A DNA stretch of 64,000 bases from Flavobacteriales bacterium (GTDB lineage Bacteria; Bacteroidota; Bacteroidia; Flavobacteriales; UBA7312). Shown piece after piece: positions 26,185 through 34,316 of this stretch. The notes under the pieces are model-generated. The model saw only the letters and a program-made list of their open reading frames with translations, searched no databases and was not told the origin of the DNA. The stretch spans positions 1 to 64,000 of the forward strand of contig JADHMQ010000009.1 of assembly GCA_016779935.1 (NCBI GenBank), in the 5' to 3' direction. Both the position numbers and the translations under genes were made by a program. Positions within the stretch are counted from its first letter, which is position 1; each line of letters begins with the position of its first letter.

Positions 26185-27249
26185 TTACTCAACCTTACTT
26201 CTAGAGCGTTCTTTTTTGGGGCTTATTTTTAGCGGATTGCTATTAAGCGCTTGCCATTCCTTACGTTTTTTGGAGATATCACAAGCGGTATAAACGGCTT
26301 GTCGAAAGGAGGATTCTTGAGCTTGATTTTTGCCTGCTATATCGAATGCAGTACCATGGTCTGGAGAGGTGCGAACAATATTCAATCCTGCTGTAAAATT
26401 AACACCATTTCCGAAGGATAATGTTTTGAAAGGCACTAGGCCTTGATCGTGATACATGGCAAGAACACCATCAAAGGCTTGGCGTTTGTTAGAGCCAAAA
26501 AAACCATCGGCAGGGTATGGACCAAAGACCAAAATATTCTGCTCTTCTGCTTTTTTAATCGCCGGAATAATGGTCTTTTTTTCTTCATCACCTATTATGC
26601 CATTGTCTCCAGCATGTGGGTTTAGTCCTAAGATTGCAATTTTAGGTTTTCGGATGCCAAAATCTTGTTTTAGACTTTGATTTAGGGTATTGAGTTTGTC
26701 TAGTATGGCTTTTGTACTAATGTGTTTGGACACCTTTTCTAATGGAATATGACCAGTTACCACTCCAATTCTAAGACTGTCTGAGAGCATCAGCATGAGA
26801 GATTTGCCTTCATGTTCTTTTTCTAAAAACTCAGTATGCCCTGGGAATTTAAACTCATCCGACTGTATGTTGTCTTTATTGATGGGTGCAGTTACAAGAG
26901 CATCTATTTGACCGTTTTTTAAAGCAATATTAGCAGATTGTAAAGATTTTAAGGCGTATTTACCACCATCAGCATTGTTTTGTCCTAGCGTAAGTTTTAC
27001 CTCTTCTTTCCAACAATTCAAGACATTAATTTTCTTGGCTTTCGCCAAGTCGATGGATTGGATTTTATTCAAAGATAAATCGTCAAAATGCAATGATTTT
27101 TTTACTTGATTTAGCAAATTAAAGTCGCCAAAAATAATTGGCGTGCAAAAGTCTAGCATACGTTTATCTCTAAACGTTTTGAGAATGACTTCCGTTCCAA
27201 TGCCATTAATATCGCCAATGGAAATGCCTAATTTTAGTTTGCTACTCAT
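26185..27249 (-). CDS. pdxA: 4-hydroxythreonine-4-phosphate dehydrogenase
   Basis: A 354-residue enzyme of the DXP-dependent vitamin B6 pathway, oxidising 4-phosphohydroxy-threonine. The metal-binding histidines are in GHTEF, LNPHAGDNG and YHDQGLVPFK, all intact, and 'TAGLNIVRTSPDHGTAFDIA' is the standard substrate motif. The C-terminus has a short basic extension (KISPKKERSRSKVE). Its start overlaps the stop of the aminopeptidase gene by 4 bases. Confidence 0.96.
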   Translation of the reverse strand: MSSKLKLGISIGDINGIGTEVILKTFRDKRMLDFCTPIIFGDFNLLNQVKKSLHFDDLSLNKIQSIDLAKAKKINVLNCWKEEVKLTLGQNNADGGKYALKSLQSANIALKNGQIDALVTAPINKDNIQSDEFKFPGHTEFLEKEHEGKSLMLMLSDSLRIGVVTGHIPLEKVSKHISTKAILDKLNTLNQSLKQDFGIRKPKIAILGLNPHAGDNGIIGDEEKKTIIPAIKKAEEQNILVFGPYPADGFFGSNKRQAFDGVLAMYHDQGLVPFKTLSFGNGVNFTAGLNIVRTSPDHGTAFDIAGKNQAQESSFRQAVYTACDISKKRKEWQALNSNPLKISPKKERSRSKVE

Positions 27250-28655
27250 TCAGCTTTTGTTTTTAAAAAATCAAATAGTAAGCGTACGCCAACACCTGTT
27301 CCTCCTTTATCGTGATAGGTGTAAGGGGCCAATAAAAATGCTGGTCCGGCAATGTCTAAGTGGGTATACGGATAGTCAGTGAAATGTTCCAAAAACTTAC
27401 CGGCTGTAATGGCACCTGCTTCAGCACCACCCAAATTTTTTAGATCGGCAATGGGCGATTTTAAATCTTCTTTATAGTCGTCCCAAAAAGGCATTTCAGC
27501 AATTCTCTCGTGAACGTTTTTGCCACTTTCTTTAAGCTTTTGCATAGTGCTTTCATCATTACCCATAGCCACTATTCCTCTTTTCCCAATTGCTCTTGCT
27601 GCTGCCCCCGTGAGGGTAGCAAGGTCTATCACCAATTCTGGTTTATAGTTTTTAGCAAAACTCAATGCGTCGGCAAGGATTAATCGCCCTTCTGCATCGG
27701 TATTTAACACCTCTACAGTGGTGCCGTCATGCATAGTGATGACGTCTCCTGGAGCATAAGCATTGCCAGACGGTCGGTTATCGGTTGCTGGAACAAGACC
27801 AATGACATGTACGTTCAATTTAGCTTGGGCAATGGCATACATAGTTCCTACCACTGCAGCAGAACCACCCATATCGCACTTCATCATGTCCATAGAGTTG
27901 GCTGTTGGTTTTAAGGACAAACCACCAGTATCGTAAACAATACCTTTTCCAACTAATACAATTGGCTTACTGTTAGAGTAGGTTTTGGGTTTCCACTCCA
28001 TGATGCTAAAGGTTGGGGGGTCAATACTTCCTTTGTTTACAGCTAAAAGACCGCCCATTTTTAGCGCTTCAATTTTTTTCTTGTGAAGGACTTCAACCTT
28101 AAAGCCAGCTTCTTCACCCAATTTCTCAATGTCTTGACTATATTGCATAGCGGTAAGGTATGAGAAAGGTTCATTAACTAAGTCCTTAGCGACATAGGTT
28201 CCTTTAATTACAGCTTTAAGCTGACTGATTTCTTCCTCGCCATTTGCTGAATGTAGGCTAATTTCCTTTAAACTGTTTTCTTTTTTATCGGAGAAATACT
28301 TTAGAAATTGATAATTACTCAAGGCTAAACCTTCGGCAAACGCCCAAGTGACTTTTGGCTGATTGCTCAAGTCCACTACGGTAATATGCTCTATTTTTTC
28401 TTGGCAAATGCTAGAATGTAGACTTTTGGCTGCTAGTCGATTGCCTTCTAATTTTTCATCTGTTTTTTGAACAAATACAAACCGATTGTAGCGGTTAACC
28501 GATACGCTTTTCATGTCTTTGTCAAAGCTATTTTGGATGTATTTTCTTTCCTCTTCAGAGAGTGAAAAAGACGATAAATCGTCCATGGATTGGCATAAAA
28601 GTATTAGCGATTGCTTCTCTGGAATATGTTTTGCTAAAGAGATGAGTAAGTCCAT
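27246..28655 (-). CDS. Leucyl aminopeptidase family (M17) protein
   Basis: A 469-residue cytosolic M17 metallopeptidase that removes N-terminal residues from peptides. The metal site is recognisable: VGKGIVYDTGGLSLKP (about 237-252), 'KCDMGGSAAV' and the family signature NTDAEGRLILADALSF (about 320-335). The N-terminal domain is divergent, as usual in the family. It and pdxA form a two-gene run with a promoter box interlocked with that of mqnC. Confidence 0.93.
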   Translation of the reverse strand: MDLLISLAKHIPEKQSLILLCQSMDDLSSFSLSEEERKYIQNSFDKDMKSVSVNRYNRFVFVQKTDEKLEGNRLAAKSLHSSICQEKIEHITVVDLSNQPKVTWAFAEGLALSNYQFLKYFSDKKENSLKEISLHSANGEEEISQLKAVIKGTYVAKDLVNEPFSYLTAMQYSQDIEKLGEEAGFKVEVLHKKKIEALKMGGLLAVNKGSIDPPTFSIMEWKPKTYSNSKPIVLVGKGIVYDTGGLSLKPTANSMDMMKCDMGGSAAVVGTMYAIAQAKLNVHVIGLVPATDNRPSGNAYAPGDVITMHDGTTVEVLNTDAEGRLILADALSFAKNYKPELVIDLATLTGAAARAIGKRGIVAMGNDESTMQKLKESGKNVHERIAEMPFWDDYKEDLKSPIADLKNLGGAEAGAITAGKFLEHFTDYPYTHLDIAGPAFLLAPYTYHDKGGTGVGVRLLFDFLKTKAE

Positions 28656-28667
28656 AATTTATTGTCG

Positions 28668-28675
28668 TATTTTTG
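28668..28675 (+). promoter_or_regulatory. -7 box (TATTTTTG) of mqnC
   Basis: TATTTTTG matches TAnnTTTG, 24 bp before the mqnC ATG. It is only 6 bp from the oppositely directed box at 28682-28689. Confidence 0.55.
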
Positions 28676-28681
28676 TACCCT

Positions 28682-28689
28682 CAAAATTA
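28682..28689 (-). promoter_or_regulatory. -7 box (TAATTTTG) of the aminopeptidase/pdxA run
   Basis: TAATTTTG on the minus strand, 26 bp before the aminopeptidase ATG at 28655. Its expected start site falls on the mqnC -7 box. Confidence 0.5.
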
Positions 28690-28699
28690 GACAATTTAG

Positions 28700-29824
28700 A
28701 TGAATTCAGACCAATTATTAAAACGGGCTTTAGCCTTTGAATTTTTAACAGCAGAGGAAGGGCAGTTTCTATTTGAGAATGTGCCAACAGCAGAATTGAT
28801 GTGGGTAGCTAATGAATTGCGTAAAATTCAAAAACCCGATGGTTTAGTCACGTGGCAGATTGACAGAAACGTCAATACCACTAACGCTTGTATTGCCAAT
28901 TGTAAGTTTTGTAATTTTTTCCGTCCTCCAGGGCACGATGAAGTGTACGTAACAACGATTGAGCAGTATAAACCAAAGATTGAAGAAACTATTCGTTATG
29001 GTGGCGACCAATTACTACTTCAAGGCGGGCATCATCCTGAGTTAGGACTGGATTTTTACACTAATTTGTTCAAGGAGTTAAAAGAATTATACCCTGAGAT
29101 TAGGCTGCATGCTCTTGGGCCACCAGAAGTCGCACATATTTGCAAACTTGAAGGGAAGTCCCATTTGGAAGTTTTGGCGGCGCTCAAAGAGGCAGGCATG
29201 GATAGTTTGCCAGGTGCTGGTGCAGAAATCCTAAACGATAGGGTAAGGCGTTTAATCTCTCGAGGTAAATGTACGGGTCAAGAATGGTTAGACGTTATGC
29301 GTGCTTGCCATAAATTGGATATTACTACTTCGGCTACCATGATGTTTGGTCATATAGAAACCTTAGAAGAACGTTTCGAGCATTTGGTATGGCTTCGTGA
29401 GGTGCAAGCTGAAAAACCCAAAGATGCCAATGGCTTTTTGGCATTCATCCCATGGCCTTTTATGGACGATGGCACTTTGCTAAAGCGCATTCGAGGCATA
29501 CAAAATAATGTATCTGGCGACGAATATTTGCGTATGATTGCAATTAGTCGAATTATGTTGCCGAACATTAAAAACATACAAGCCTCTTGGTTAACGGTCG
29601 GAAAAGAAACCGCTCAACTGTGTTTGGAAGGCGGCGCCAACGATTTTGGCTCTATTATGATTGAAGAAAATGTAGTGTCGGCAGCGGGAGCTCCACACCG
29701 TTTTACCTACAAAAGCATACAAGACTCTATTCGTCAGGCAGGTTTTGAGCCACAACTAAGACGACAAGATTATACCTTTAGGGAAATCCCTGAGGGAATT
29801 GAAGAACAACTTATTAATTACTAA
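28700..29824 (+). CDS. mqnC: Cyclic dehypoxanthinyl futalosine synthase (radical SAM)
   Basis: The 374-residue radical SAM enzyme cyclises dehypoxanthine futalosine in the futalosine route to menaquinone. The cluster cysteines are C64, C68 and C71 in NACIANCKFC, preceded by 'QIDRNVNTTN'. 'LLLQGGHHPELGLDFY' and the C-terminal 'GANDFGSIMIEENVVSAAG' favour MqnC over MqnE. This implies the organism makes menaquinone by futalosine rather than by the classical Men pathway; other mqn genes are not in the window. ribE follows after 2 bp. Confidence 0.9.
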   Translation: MNSDQLLKRALAFEFLTAEEGQFLFENVPTAELMWVANELRKIQKPDGLVTWQIDRNVNTTNACIANCKFCNFFRPPGHDEVYVTTIEQYKPKIEETIRYGGDQLLLQGGHHPELGLDFYTNLFKELKELYPEIRLHALGPPEVAHICKLEGKSHLEVLAALKEAGMDSLPGAGAEILNDRVRRLISRGKCTGQEWLDVMRACHKLDITTSATMMFGHIETLEERFEHLVWLREVQAEKPKDANGFLAFIPWPFMDDGTLLKRIRGIQNNVSGDEYLRMIAISRIMLPNIKNIQASWLTVGKETAQLCLEGGANDFGSIMIEENVVSAAGAPHRFTYKSIQDSIRQAGFEPQLRRQDYTFREIPEGIEEQLINY

Positions 29825-29826
29825 TA

Positions 29827-30405
29827 ATGTTTACAGGAATTATAGAACATTTGGGTGAAGTGGTTGCTCTGGAAAAAGAGCTAGACAACCTTCATATATC
29901 TATGCGAACACCCATTACCTCTGAACTAAAGATAGACCAAAGCGTTGCACATAATGGCATTTGTCTAACGGTTGTAAATATTGAGGGGGATGTGTATACG
30001 GTAACTGCCATTAAAGAAACGCTTGATAAAACCAATTTGGGGCTATTAGAGGTAGGACATAAAGTAAACATTGAACGGTGTATGAAGTTGGGCGATAGGC
30101 TGGACGGCCATATCGTTCAGGGGCATGTTGACCAAACGGCAAAATGTATTGATATAGGCATAGAAAACGGATGGCACACCTTTACTTTTGAGTATGAGCC
30201 TTCTGCAAACATTACGGTTGAAAAGGGGTCAATATGTGTTAATGGCGTAAGCCTGACCGTTGTCAATTCACAGAAAACAACCTTCTCTGTAGCTATAATA
30301 CCCTATACTTTTGAGCATACTAATTTCAGTGATTTTGAAGTAGGCACTACGGTCAACTTAGAGTTTGATATCATCGGGAAGTACATAACAAAAATGAATT
30401 CATGA
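29827..30405 (+). CDS. ribE: Riboflavin synthase alpha chain
   Basis: A 192-residue enzyme that dismutates two 6,7-dimethyl-8-ribityllumazine molecules to riboflavin. It has two similar lumazine-binding halves: 'MFTGIIEHLGEV…SVAHNGICLTVV' (1-95) and 'GHIVQGHVDQTAKC…GSICVNGVSLTVV' (96-190). Length is near normal for the family. It is translationally close to mqnC and overlaps the next gene by 4 bases. Confidence 0.96.
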   Translation: MFTGIIEHLGEVVALEKELDNLHISMRTPITSELKIDQSVAHNGICLTVVNIEGDVYTVTAIKETLDKTNLGLLEVGHKVNIERCMKLGDRLDGHIVQGHVDQTAKCIDIGIENGWHTFTFEYEPSANITVEKGSICVNGVSLTVVNSQKTTFSVAIIPYTFEHTNFSDFEVGTTVNLEFDIIGKYITKMNS

Positions 30406-30680
30406 AAAAATTCTTTCGTCTAATTACCCTATTAGAAGGGCTATCCTACATACTATTGCTTTTTATTGCTGTGCCTTTGAAATATGGTGGCGGCGATGAT
30501 TTTCTAGTCAAAATATTAGGTATGCCTCACGGTATTTTATTCATGCTTTATTTAGCATTAGCCTTTTATTTGAAAGATAGTTACCAATGGAAATGGGGAC
30601 AAACGGCCATAGTTTTTTTAGCGTCTATTGTTCCTTTCGGCACTTTTTATGTGGACAGGAAGTACTTAAAAGACAAGTAA
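30402..30680 (+). CDS. DUF3817 small membrane protein
   Basis: A 92-residue protein with three membrane helices and the DUF3817 pattern: 'RLITLLEGLSYILLL', 'KYGGG', 'GMPHGILFMLYL' and the final 'IVPFGTFYVDRKYLK'. The function of the family is unknown. The end overlaps the convergent CotH-like gene by 15 bp. Confidence 0.92.
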   Translation: MKKFFRLITLLEGLSYILLLFIAVPLKYGGGDDFLVKILGMPHGILFMLYLALAFYLKDSYQWKWGQTAIVFLASIVPFGTFYVDRKYLKDK

Positions 30681-32858
30681 ACGCTGAGTGTAATGGTGTC
30701 CTTCTAGTTGAATTCCAACTAAGTAAACTCCTGGTTTTAAGTGATGTAGATTAATTGGATTGCTCCATTTTTGGCTAAATCTCATGACCTCTTTACCCAA
30801 GCTGTTTTTTATGGAAAGACCTTCAAAATGATTGTCTTGTACAGCCAAGTCAATCTTCAGTAAACCATTGGTAGGATTAGGGTAAAGGCTAAAAGGTACC
30901 CCAAAATAGTCATTGAGTTGCTCCTTCATTACTGTAGGGCGAATGGCAGCAAAAGAATACAAACCCTTCACGGCTTCTTGCCAATCGTTTATATCATTAG
31001 GTGTTGACCACCTCATGCAATGTTCATTCACTTCTGGAGCATACACAGCCTTTGTTTCATTGATGTGATTCATTAGGTTTTGAGTACTGAATGTAGATTC
31101 TAGCAGCTCATTAAAACGGGAGCGAAAGCCTTGCTTGAAGTGCTCATTTTTGAAAAGGTGATGCATTAATTCGGTCGACCATTCTGGAAAATCCTGACGA
31201 ACGCCTTGAGCGGACATAAAATCGCCTAAAAGTTCATAATTCTCATAACTCATACATTCGTCACAGTCAAAAAATAACCACCGCCATTTCCCGTCTTTTT
31301 GGGCTTTCCAGAACTTGATGTTGTTGTGCGGCCAATCCGTATTTGCCAAAAACAATTGGGTGCAATAGTAGTCAATGAGGTTATCAATATCTATCCAATT
31401 ACTCACCTGTGTGTAATGCACCTCTTGACTTAAGTCATTTGTTTGTAGATAATTTTTTAGGCTTAAAAAATCGGCATTACTACCTTCTTCGATATTGGCA
31501 TCGGCAGAGAGTAAATCTATTTGTTCAACACCCATATAATCCTCAATAAAGTATTCGTCCATACGCTCGTTGAGGTGATGAATGCCCCAATAAGAACCGT
31601 TTACAAAGACAATTACTTCTTGTGATGCAGGATGTTCTAAATTTAATTCTGCAACAATTTTTTGAGCCAATTCGTTTTTGAATAAGGTGTTTTTCCAGTC
31701 GTTAGAACTGGCTGACCGCAGTATAATTCTTTTGAAAGAGTCCTTATTTTTATCCTCAAAGAAGGCATGTTTCAGTCGTTTTTTTCCGTAGCTATTGCGA
31801 GCGTATAGCAATAGAGATTTTTGTGCCAATGTTCGCCCTTTATTTCCGTAGGTACGTAAACCGAGCTCTTGTTGAATTTGCAAATTACCGTTACGGTCAA
31901 AATATTCGAAATGAACGGGGCGTTCCCATTCCCTTCCTCTTTGTGAGTAGTTGGTGTTTTGTCCTTTCACATAAATGCCGTGCTCATTTTCAAACAAATT
32001 AGCATTTGGACTAACTAATGACACTATTGGGAAGCTATACCTATCGGATATATTTTCATCCACAAAATAGGTTTTGGTATAAACTTTACTGATTTGTATT
32101 CCCTCTAAAAAAGCAGCTACTCTAATGGTATGTCCTTTGTAGATATTCTCTTTTGGCGGATACCAATTCTCGGCAGTTGGAATTTCTGAAATACTATTGG
32201 GTTTAGTGTCTAATTGCCTTAGCGGCAAAGGCTTGAGGTATTGAGGAGAATTTGCCGTAGGAGTTTCGCCAGTGATTGTAAAGTGAATAGTGGCTTGAGG
32301 GTTGGAAGCCAGAATTTCTAATTCAAAGGGGTTTTTTTGAAAGGCATTGTGGTGTGAAAAGTACAACAGGCTAAAACCTCGTGCTATTGTATCGTTTGCT
32401 GCATTGGGGCTTGGCATATTTAATATTCCCATTTGTGCTTGACCGTCGGGAAATCTGCCAAAGGCTTGGTCGTCAAGAAGAGGAACAGCAGGGAAAGAGT
32501 CTACCACTCCACTCTTAATATGGCTGAGATAAAGGGCTTCCCCTTGGCTACTAATTTTGAAATTGCAGTGCAAATCGCCGTCTTCTTCGCTAGCATAAAT
32601 GACTATATGCGATTGTCCGTTTAGATAACGCTTTGGAAGTTGCCATTTGTAAGTATTAGTAGGGTCATCAGTCAAATAATAAGTATTCAATAATACACTG
32701 TCCTCAGTTGTATTATAGAGCTCTATCCAATCCGAATATCTTTGAAAGTCGTTGAACAAACCGCTTTCATTTTTAGATACGATTTCGTTCAGTACAATTT
32801 GGCTTTTCAGTGGACTACTTAAACCAACAAAAAGTAATATGGCAAGGCAACGAAACAT
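30666..32858 (-). CDS. Secreted CotH-type protein, LTD-first architecture, T9SS sorting domain
   Basis: The frame is open from 32996, but the signal peptide (MFRCLAILLFVGLSSPLKS/Q) begins at 32858, one base overlapping the previous stop, so this is the start (730 residues). Domains in order: lamin-tail domain (about 20-135, 'IVLNEIVSKNE…DWIELYN'), a chitobiase C-terminal-like module ('ATIHFTITGETPTANSPQY', near 200), a CotH domain (about 285-610, with 'WRWLFFDCDECMSYENY' as the acidic site) and a T9SS type A domain (about 655-730, YPNPTNG…PGVYLVGI). Domain order differs from the CotH protein at 2785 and there is no VTC or DUF4956 gene nearby. Expected on the surface; substrate unknown. Confidence 0.88.
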   Translation of the reverse strand: MFRCLAILLFVGLSSPLKSQIVLNEIVSKNESGLFNDFQRYSDWIELYNTTEDSVLLNTYYLTDDPTNTYKWQLPKRYLNGQSHIVIYASEEDGDLHCNFKISSQGEALYLSHIKSGVVDSFPAVPLLDDQAFGRFPDGQAQMGILNMPSPNAANDTIARGFSLLYFSHHNAFQKNPFELEILASNPQATIHFTITGETPTANSPQYLKPLPLRQLDTKPNSISEIPTAENWYPPKENIYKGHTIRVAAFLEGIQISKVYTKTYFVDENISDRYSFPIVSLVSPNANLFENEHGIYVKGQNTNYSQRGREWERPVHFEYFDRNGNLQIQQELGLRTYGNKGRTLAQKSLLLYARNSYGKKRLKHAFFEDKNKDSFKRIILRSASSNDWKNTLFKNELAQKIVAELNLEHPASQEVIVFVNGSYWGIHHLNERMDEYFIEDYMGVEQIDLLSADANIEEGSNADFLSLKNYLQTNDLSQEVHYTQVSNWIDIDNLIDYYCTQLFLANTDWPHNNIKFWKAQKDGKWRWLFFDCDECMSYENYELLGDFMSAQGVRQDFPEWSTELMHHLFKNEHFKQGFRSRFNELLESTFSTQNLMNHINETKAVYAPEVNEHCMRWSTPNDINDWQEAVKGLYSFAAIRPTVMKEQLNDYFGVPFSLYPNPTNGLLKIDLAVQDNHFEGLSIKNSLGKEVMRFSQKWSNPINLHHLKPGVYLVGIQLEGHHYTQRLLVF

Positions 32859-33415
32859 TAGTGAAGGCTTATGCCCACTTTGAATGAAATGAGGTCGAGC
32901 GTTAGGGATTCGGTATGGTAGATTTGCCCGTCTGTATTGAGGTGTTCTAAATCCACTTTTTGCATAATGTAGCTTAGTCCGGCAGTAAGCCCCCATTTAT
33001 CATTAATTTGGTAGTAGTAGCCTATGCCTGGCGAGAAATATATTTTTCCAACGTAATTGTTGTATACAGAGTTTTCAAAGTCTGAATTTCTAGCTTTGGT
33101 ATAGCCAATAGATGTCGTAAAATAGGGGCTATTACTTTGGCTTTTTTTGTGGGCTCTACACTGCACAAAAAGAGGGATGAACTCTTCACTTTCTAATTGC
33201 AGATAAGCTGTCCCTACACCAATTTGCACATAGTCTCCAAAGGATTTTGTGACACTAATTTCTGCCAAAGCACCAGACTTCAGAATGGGAAAGGTCTTAC
33301 TAAGTTGTATACCTCTTAATCCACCGATTTCTATTTGGGTATTTAGCTTAGCATTTTGGCCATACGCCAGATTAAAGCTAAACAATAGTAACAGTGAAGT
33401 TATAATCCGTTTCAT
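32858..33415 (-). CDS. Predicted outer-membrane beta-barrel protein
   Basis: A 185-residue protein with a signal peptide cut before Gln20 (LAYG/QNAK) and repeated amphipathic strands ('YVQIGVGTAYLQLE', 'KIYFSPGIGYYYQIND', 'WGLTAGLSYIMQ', 'FKVGISLH'). It resembles small 8-stranded outer-membrane barrels but I cannot assign a named family. It is co-transcribed with the CotH-type gene (TAATG overlap), so it may anchor or help that protein. Confidence 0.7.
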   Translation of the reverse strand: MKRIITSLLLLFSFNLAYGQNAKLNTQIEIGGLRGIQLSKTFPILKSGALAEISVTKSFGDYVQIGVGTAYLQLESEEFIPLFVQCRAHKKSQSNSPYFTTSIGYTKARNSDFENSVYNNYVGKIYFSPGIGYYYQINDKWGLTAGLSYIMQKVDLEHLNTDGQIYHTESLTLDLISFKVGISLH

Positions 33416-33419
33416 TCAT

Positions 33420-33427
33420 CAAAGGTA
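33420..33427 (-). promoter_or_regulatory. -7 box (TACCTTTG) directly abutting a start codon
   Basis: TACCTTTG matches TAnnTTTG and ends only 4 bases before the ATG at 33415. If used, the transcript would start at or beside the ATG, giving a leaderless mRNA for the barrel/CotH pair. Confidence 0.5.
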
Positions 33428-33487
33428 AGGAAGTATTTTGTTATAAATACGGCCCCCTTTTTAGTAATGAAAGCATATTTTTTTGGC

Positions 33488-34312
33488 TTAGTTTTTCTCC
33501 TCTAATTTACGCAGTAACTCTTTGTTTTTCTTGTCCAAATCTTTAACGGCATTGACTAGTAGCCAGATAATTTCTGAGGAATCGAAAGTGCGTTTGTCTG
33601 ACAAGCCACTAGCTCCTTGGCTATCGTCAAATTGACTTACAGTATTGGGCAACAACCGTTCTATTTCTTGGGCAATAACTCCTACAAATTGACTGGTGGT
33701 ATCTTCATAGCCAGATAGACTGTTGTACTGAAAACGGACCGGTTTTATTTGCATGACTTCTTCGATGCCTTTGTGGTAGCTAACAATATTCTTTTTTACT
33801 CTACGGTCGGAGAAGGTGAGCCAGGAGCCACCACCTATTTTGGAGGCGTTTCCATTTACGGTAAGGGTTTGGTCAGGGGTTTGGGTATTGATACCCACTC
33901 GACCACTACTACCCGAATAAGAGGAAACACCGGGTAAGTGAATGCTTAAAATATTGTTTTCTACCCAAGCCGAACCATTGCAATATAGGCTATTGGTGGC
34001 CTGAGTACCATCGGCAATATTTAGGGTTGGAATACTTACGGTATTCCCATCGCTAATGCTTAGTTGGTCGCCGTTTATGGAAAGGGTTTGGCGAAGCTTT
34101 ACCCAAGCGTTTGAGCTACGTTGGTAGACCGAATTTTGGGTAGTGTTATAGACCAAAGTGCCTGTTAAAGGGTTACTTATACCATTCATTTGACTGGTGG
34201 TTACATTATGTAGGCGTACCAAACTACTGGAATTGGGGGCTTGGGCATATCCCATTAGGCTTGTCACACTTAGTAAAGCCGTTAGGCAGTATATTTTAAG
34301 CTTATTTTTCAT
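33488..34312 (-). CDS. Secreted tail-fiber-like protein with S74 endosialidase-chaperone domain
   Basis: A 274-residue protein with a signal peptide cut before Gln24 (MGYA/QAPN). The N-terminal half has short beta repeats of the bacterial type ('MNGISNPLTGTLVYNTTQ', 'GRVGINTQTPDQTLTVNG'). The C-terminal S74 intramolecular chaperone starts at SDRRVKKNI (168-176) and ends in a heptad helix (about 245-274). In phage and bacterial relatives this domain forms a trimer and cleaves itself. There is no T9SS domain. It is a shorter paralogue of the next gene upstream, 4 bp away. Confidence 0.88.
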   Translation of the reverse strand: MKNKLKIYCLTALLSVTSLMGYAQAPNSSSLVRLHNVTTSQMNGISNPLTGTLVYNTTQNSVYQRSSNAWVKLRQTLSINGDQLSISDGNTVSIPTLNIADGTQATNSLYCNGSAWVENNILSIHLPGVSSYSGSSGRVGINTQTPDQTLTVNGNASKIGGGSWLTFSDRRVKKNIVSYHKGIEEVMQIKPVRFQYNSLSGYEDTTSQFVGVIAQEIERLLPNTVSQFDDSQGASGLSDKRTFDSSEIIWLLVNAVKDLDKKNKELLRKLEEKN

Positions 34313-34316
34313 GGTT

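Noticed and set aside
32858-32996. 46-codon N-terminal extension of the second CotH protein
   Set aside because: The extension overlaps the upstream barrel gene and lacks a signal peptide; the ATG at 32858 begins a typical signal peptide and shows TAATG coupling.
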